A stretch of 64,000 nucleotides of DNA from the NCBI RefSeq assembly GCF_017875235.1, contig NZ_JAGGMI010000003.1, forward strand, positions 310,001-374,000. The letters run 5' to 3'. This stretch comes from Asticcacaulis solisilvae (GTDB taxonomy: Bacteria > Pseudomonadota > Alphaproteobacteria > Caulobacterales > Caulobacteraceae). Of the stretch, positions 60,626 through 64,000 are shown piece after piece; within the stretch, counting starts at the first letter, position 1, and every line of letters starts with the position of its first letter. A model generated the notes under the pieces. It did not search any database, was not told the origin of the DNA, and saw only the letters and a list, made by a program, of their open reading frames with translations. Position numbers and translations under genes: made by a program.

Positions 60626-60642
60626 ATCAAGTATTACTTGAT
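60626..60642. repeat. Perfect 8+1+8 palindrome
   Basis: ATCAAGTA-T-TACTTGAT lies 48 bases before the HTH gene at 60691. T-rich sequence flanks it on both strands, so it could be an operator or a weak bidirectional terminator. Confidence 0.5.
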
Positions 60643-60690
60643 TTTATTTCGGTTGGCTTTTAAGTGTGACTTTGAGTTGTGGAGGGGACA

Positions 60691-61122
60691 ATGATTGATC
60701 TCTGGGACATCCCTGACGGGATCTTCATGGCGGACATAATCACGGCGCGCGTGGCCCACGGCCTGCGTTATGCTTTCGCGATCGGGTACCATAGCGGCGC
60801 GCAACGTGAATTGGCGCGCAAGAACGTCGCCCAAGCGGCCGGCGTGAACAAGGACACGCTTCATACCTACATCACGCCGGTGCTGGACGATCGGTACCGG
60901 ATCGTGACAGGCCCGACCAAGTTGGCCGTCTTCCACTCGATAATCATGCAGATGGGGGCGCGCCCGTCGCAACTGTATGACGCCGCGGAAAACAGCGAGG
61001 ACCTGAACGAGTTCCTGCGCCGGATCGCGATGATCTTCCTTATCAGTTCCCGGCCGGCGTCCAGCACCTCTATTTCCATTCCTAGCCACAGCGACAACAG
61101 CGTTCAGCAGTTGCCGTCATGA
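60691..61122 (+). CDS. Probable DNA-binding protein with HTH motif
   Basis: Protein of 143 residues. Residues 43-62 (RKNVAQAAGVNKDTLHTYIT) fit a helix-turn-helix. The C-terminus is Ser-rich. No named family recognised. GGAGGGG precedes the ATG. It overlaps the transglycosylase start (ATGA). Confidence 0.6.
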   Translation: MIDLWDIPDGIFMADIITARVAHGLRYAFAIGYHSGAQRELARKNVAQAAGVNKDTLHTYITPVLDDRYRIVTGPTKLAVFHSIIMQMGARPSQLYDAAENSEDLNEFLRRIAMIFLISSRPASSTSISIPSHSDNSVQQLPS

Positions 61123-61931
61123 GTTGGCGCCGAGCCTTCGCGCTTGGCCTGGCCTTCATTTGCGGCGGCGATGTCACGAAGGTTGGAACAAGCGCCCTGT
61201 CCTACTCTTCCCCACTGCGCGATCCGGAAGTCTTCTCTTCCGACTGGTTGGCGAACTGGATGGAGGTTCGCAGTTTCGATCCTGATAGCCGATCATTCGT
61301 CTTCGAACTTCAGCTCGCATCGCTTGGCCGCATCGCTGTTCCAACGCGGAAGGCTGTGTTGCCAGGCGACGCTAGGACGGAGGCCCTCGTGGCCATGACG
61401 GCAGGGGCTGATCGCGACTATCTGCTGAAAATCGCGCGTCGTGAAAGTGGTATGAACCCGTTGGCCCGAGCCAACCTCTCCTCGGCCGCCGGTCTGTTTC
61501 AATTCACGGAGAACACCTGGCTTTGCATGGTCCTGGATGCGGGCCCAAAACTTGGCGTCATATCTGCGTTCGGTCTTGTCCGGACCGAAGATGGTCGGTG
61601 TAGAACACCGGACCGCGATGATCGCACTCGACTGCTTGCTCTTCGCTATGACCCCATTGTCAGCACCAAGCTGGCAGGTGCCTTCACGTCAATGAACGAC
61701 GCGCAATTCGCTGGCGCCTTTGGGCGCACGCCGGACGATGACGAAAGGTACATTCTGCACGTCTTCGGCGCCAGCAACGGGACCCGACTTCTCCAATTGG
61801 CCTGGTCAAACCCTTCCCTCCCCGCGGCGCGCTTTCTCCCGGACGCCGCGCGCGCCAATCCGGCCATTTTCTACGACCGCTACGGCCGTTCTCGTACCGT
61901 CTCACAGGTTGTGGAGCGGCTTGCACTTTAG
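61119..61931 (+). CDS. Lytic transglycosylase-like protein
   Basis: Protein of 270 residues with an N-terminal signal-like segment and an SLT-type motif: the catalytic Glu109 lies in IARRESGMNPLA, followed by SAAGLFQFTENTW. It cuts peptidoglycan and probably opens a path for the transfer pilus. It is translationally coupled to the HTH gene. Confidence 0.82.
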   Translation: MSWRRAFALGLAFICGGDVTKVGTSALSYSSPLRDPEVFSSDWLANWMEVRSFDPDSRSFVFELQLASLGRIAVPTRKAVLPGDARTEALVAMTAGADRDYLLKIARRESGMNPLARANLSSAAGLFQFTENTWLCMVLDAGPKLGVISAFGLVRTEDGRCRTPDRDDRTRLLALRYDPIVSTKLAGAFTSMNDAQFAGAFGRTPDDDERYILHVFGASNGTRLLQLAWSNPSLPAARFLPDAARANPAIFYDRYGRSRTVSQVVERLAL

Positions 61932-62033
61932 TTTCACGTGTGACTGCATATCCCGATTGGAAACTTCAGTAATCAGCGTTCTGTCTGGCGGTTGTTTTCA
62001 CTTTGAAATGATAAGTAATGCGTTGAGATTGCG

Positions 62034-62072
62034 CCAGTTTTTGAAACTGGTAGCGCTGCCGAATTTCGGCAG
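62034..62072 (+). repeat. Two adjacent hairpins before the gene at 62086
   Basis: CCAGTTT-TTG-AAACTGG (62034-62050) and CTGCCGAA-T-TTCGGCAG (62056-62072) are both perfect. They end 13 bases before the next ATG, so they could regulate it or end the upstream transcript. Confidence 0.5.
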
Positions 62073-62085
62073 GTCGGGGGTGTAG

Positions 62086-62493
62086 ATGTACAGGTCAGAG
62101 CCGATAGTCGCACCCGAGGACGTGTGCCTGGATTTCATTATCGAGAGCCCCTGCCTGATCAGGATCAACTATCCGGCGATCAACATCGGCTTCAGGCTTT
62201 TCGAGCACGTGCGTTGGGAATTCGAAAAGGTCGACCAACCCTGGAAATACGACTGCATGTTTAACATGCTGCCGTTCCAGGGTCATATCCTGTTCGACGA
62301 ACTCGATGCCTTCCGGGAGAGCTGGTATCGGATGGTTGGGGATCGCGACATTGGACGGAAGGTGGCGTCGGTTAGCCTCGACCCACTGACGGCCGAGCGT
62401 TTCGAGACCTACAAGGTACTCTTTCCAACCCGGGTGTTCCGGCTTTTCCACACCGTGACCGATGCTTATGCTTGGCTCAATGGCGATATGTGA
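62086..62493 (+). CDS. Hypothetical protein
   Basis: Protein of 135 residues, soluble, aromatic-rich, with no recognised domain. GGGGG lies upstream of the ATG. It lies between the transglycosylase and the replication origin. Confidence 0.6.
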   Translation: MYRSEPIVAPEDVCLDFIIESPCLIRINYPAINIGFRLFEHVRWEFEKVDQPWKYDCMFNMLPFQGHILFDELDAFRESWYRMVGDRDIGRKVASVSLDPLTAERFETYKVLFPTRVFRLFHTVTDAYAWLNGDM

Positions 62494-62555
62494 TTTTTAA
62501 ATATTCGACCTCGGAGCGGAGATTTGAGCCACGTCACTAGCTTGTCGAATCGACC

Positions 62556-62848
62556 GTGTGAAATCACGAAAATCTAATGACAGATCGTATACTTTCCGTC
62601 GGACGCGTGTCACCGTGAGGAAGGCTGAAATGGCTTGGACAATCTTCCGTGTGATATCACGAACGGGCGAGGGTTATGAAAGGCGGGAACGTTCGGCTAG
62701 GCTTGGGTTTGAACTATTGCGCCTCAGTAGGAATCAGCCCGTGTGAAATCACGAAGAGCTAAGAGTGGGCGGGTCGTAATTTTTGCTGCTCCGGTGCGAA
62801 ATTTTCAGGGGTCTCCGCGAGGTGCTATTGGCCGTGTGAAATCACGAA
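62556..62848 (+). repeat. Distal iterons, about 93-base spacing (4 copies)
   Basis: Copies of GTGTGAAATCACGAA start at 62556, 62649 (one mismatch), 62741 and 62834. Starts are 93, 92 and 93 bases apart. All are in the same orientation as the proximal group. The 294 bases between the groups (62849-63142) hold no recognised gene. Confidence 0.85.
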
Positions 62849-63131
62849 TGGAATGTCCTCTTTTCGGCGAGGCGAATCGTTTTACGCGTATTGTTGGGGC
62901 GGCCCCTACCCCCAGGTGAGTGTGTAAGTCGGTTACAGGGCCGGAGCGTTCTTGGATCGTTTTGTTGTGGTGCGTCTGGAGCGAATTTGGCCGATTTTGC
63001 GTTGGCTCTGTAGGCGAGCGCCTTCTCCGGCTGGCAACCCGGAGGAAGTTAAATGTAGTTAGAGTATGAGTTACGCGATTCTGGCGTTCAGGTAAGACGC
63101 TGATCTATCGAAGAAATATTGAGGCGCGGCT

Positions 63132-63140
63132 TGTGGATAA
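63132..63140 (-). promoter_or_regulatory. DnaA box
   Basis: TGTGGATAA is the exact complement of the DnaA consensus TTATCCACA. It lies three bases before an iteron, which is typical of an iteron origin. Confidence 0.65.
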
Positions 63141-63142
63141 CC

Positions 63143-63467
63143 GTTTGAAATCACGAAGCAGGCAGTGTGAAATCACGAATTCCACCGTGTGAAAACACGA
63201 ATCGGTTGTCAAACTATCCACAGTGCGCTTACAGTGTGAAATCACGAACCCTACTGACGGGTTCGTCCGGTCGGGACCGTGTGAAATCACGAAGATGGGT
63301 AGGTCCCTTACAAGGGGAACAAGGCTGTATTCGTTTTCGACTGCCTCCGACAGTGTGAAATCACGAATCGCACTGTGATGTCACGAACCAAACCGTGTGA
63401 AAACACGAAAGAAACATTCGGCTGTCTACCGTGTGAAGTCACGAAGATGGCCGTGTGAAATCACGAA
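63143..63467 (+). repeat. Proximal iterons (10 copies) of the plasmid origin
   Basis: Copies or near-copies of GTGTGAAATCACGAA start at 63143, 63165, 63187, 63234, 63279, 63353, 63373 (weak), 63395, 63431 and 63453. Many are about 22 bases apart, or close to a multiple of that. They end just before repA, so they should bind RepA for replication and self-control. Confidence 0.9.
63214..63222 (+). promoter_or_regulatory. DnaA-box-like site
   Basis: CTATCCACA differs by one base from the DnaA consensus. It lies between two iterons of the proximal group. Confidence 0.5.
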
Positions 63468-63476
63468 GAGGCCGGC

Positions 63477-64000
63477 ATGTCCGAACTACCGAACCCAACG
63501 CGATCGCCCCTCCTCCCGGACCGGCATTCCCAGCCGGACTTCTTCATCGCGGATATCTTCGACGCCACGCCGAAAGGCGACCAAGCGTCAATGGAACACC
63601 CGATGTTCACGCTCTCGACCAAGCCTGACATGGAGAGCATGAACTACCGGCATGGGGATATCTTCATCAAGATTGGCCCCTCCCCTATCGGCCGCGCGAC
63701 GGTGCACGATCGGGACATCCTGATCTACTGCATATCCCAGTGCATGGCCCGCTTGAACGAAGGCCTGCCCGTGAAGAAGTCGATGCGCTTCAACCCGCAC
63801 GACATGATGATCGTGACGAACCGCGACACGTCGGGGCGCGGATATGAAGGCTTCCGCAACGCGTTGAGAAGGCTCCAGGGGACGCAGATCGAAACCAATA
63901 TCAAGATGGGCGGCAAGGACCAGTGGAATGTATTTTCGTTGATCGATAAGGCCGAAATCATAAAGGAAGACCGGGAAAGCCGGATGCTGGAGGTGGAGAT
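63477..64000 (+). CDS. repA: RepA replication initiator (N-terminal part)
   Basis: The first 174 residues of an open frame cut by the window end. It resembles the RepA/RPA family initiators of alphaproteobacterial plasmids (for example MNYRHGDIFIKIGPS, FRNALRRLQGTQIETNI). It binds the iterons just upstream and recruits host replication proteins. The ATG lies 10 bases after the last iteron. No strong ribosome site was seen. Confidence 0.85.
   Translation, partial: MSELPNPTRSPLLPDRHSQPDFFIADIFDATPKGDQASMEHPMFTLSTKPDMESMNYRHGDIFIKIGPSPIGRATVHDRDILIYCISQCMARLNEGLPVKKSMRFNPHDMMIVTNRDTSGRGYEGFRNALRRLQGTQIETNIKMGGKDQWNVFSLIDKAEIIKEDRESRMLEVE

Noticed and set aside
62558..62746. Open frame through the distal iterons
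   Set aside because: Its sequence is made of the repeat and random codons; it has no domain, and the repeats explain the open frame.
62556..63467. CRISPR-like array
   Set aside because: The repeats are about 15 bases, the spacing is uneven and there are no cas genes; the setting is an iteron origin next to repA.
63397..63642. Open frame overlapping the proximal iterons and repA
   Set aside because: It is out of frame with the clear RepA frame and begins inside an iteron.

Overview
The window looks like part of a large conjugative plasmid from an alphaproteobacterium. It is GC-rich, judged by eye. The F-type tra operon, the RepA-type initiator with iterons, the alphaproteobacterial-style FlgC and the gene content all point to a Caulobacterales or Sphingomonadales host. 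The exact genus cannot be fixed from sequence alone. No rRNA, tRNA, insertion sequence or CRISPR array was seen.

Bases 1-39,400 form a heavy-metal resistance island. It opens with a CusF-like copper chaperone facing a cnrYXH-like sensor/sigma operon that ends in a lone flgC. Next come a sorbosone-dehydrogenase-like lipoprotein and a cytochrome c-FTR1 iron permease fusion. A copper block follows (7.0-15.7 kb): a Cys-rich four-helix copper-storage protein, a DUF305 protein, small exported proteins, a CusCBA-type RND system and Met-rich lipoproteins. After it lie a Ni/Co module (rcnA-rcnR-like, with a divergent DMT transporter) and a CsoR-CopA copper ATPase pair divergent from a flavin reductase/TetR operon. 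A predicted nuclease, an acyltransferase, a membrane DUF305 protein and a ZIP transporter come next. A Zn/Cd/Co block closes the island: czcCBA, DUF190, czcD, a ZntA-type ATPase and a CzcO-like flavoprotein.

Bases 39,480-41,730 hold an XRE regulator and small unassigned genes. Bases 41,726-59,772 (minus strand) carry a nearly complete F-type type IV secretion operon in the order traA-L-E-K-B-dsbC-V-C-orf-trbI-traF(peptidase)-W-U-trbC-N-F-H-G. It is read away from a control region full of inverted repeats. No relaxase (TraI) or coupling protein (TraD) lies in the window. Bases 60,100-62,500 hold four small plus-strand genes, including a helix-turn-helix protein and a lytic transglycosylase. 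Bases 62,550-63,470 are an iteron origin with 14 iterons and two DnaA-box-like sites, followed by a repA cut off by the window end.

The most notable signals are these. A shared promoter-like motif (AGGG-N2-A-N12-GCGTA) lies in front of four metal-related transcription units and may be the target of the CnrH-like sigma factor. Three tiny exported proteins share a motif, and two of them have an identical C-x22-C spacing. The iteron array has two different spacing regimes. The palindrome cluster ahead of traA is also unusual.
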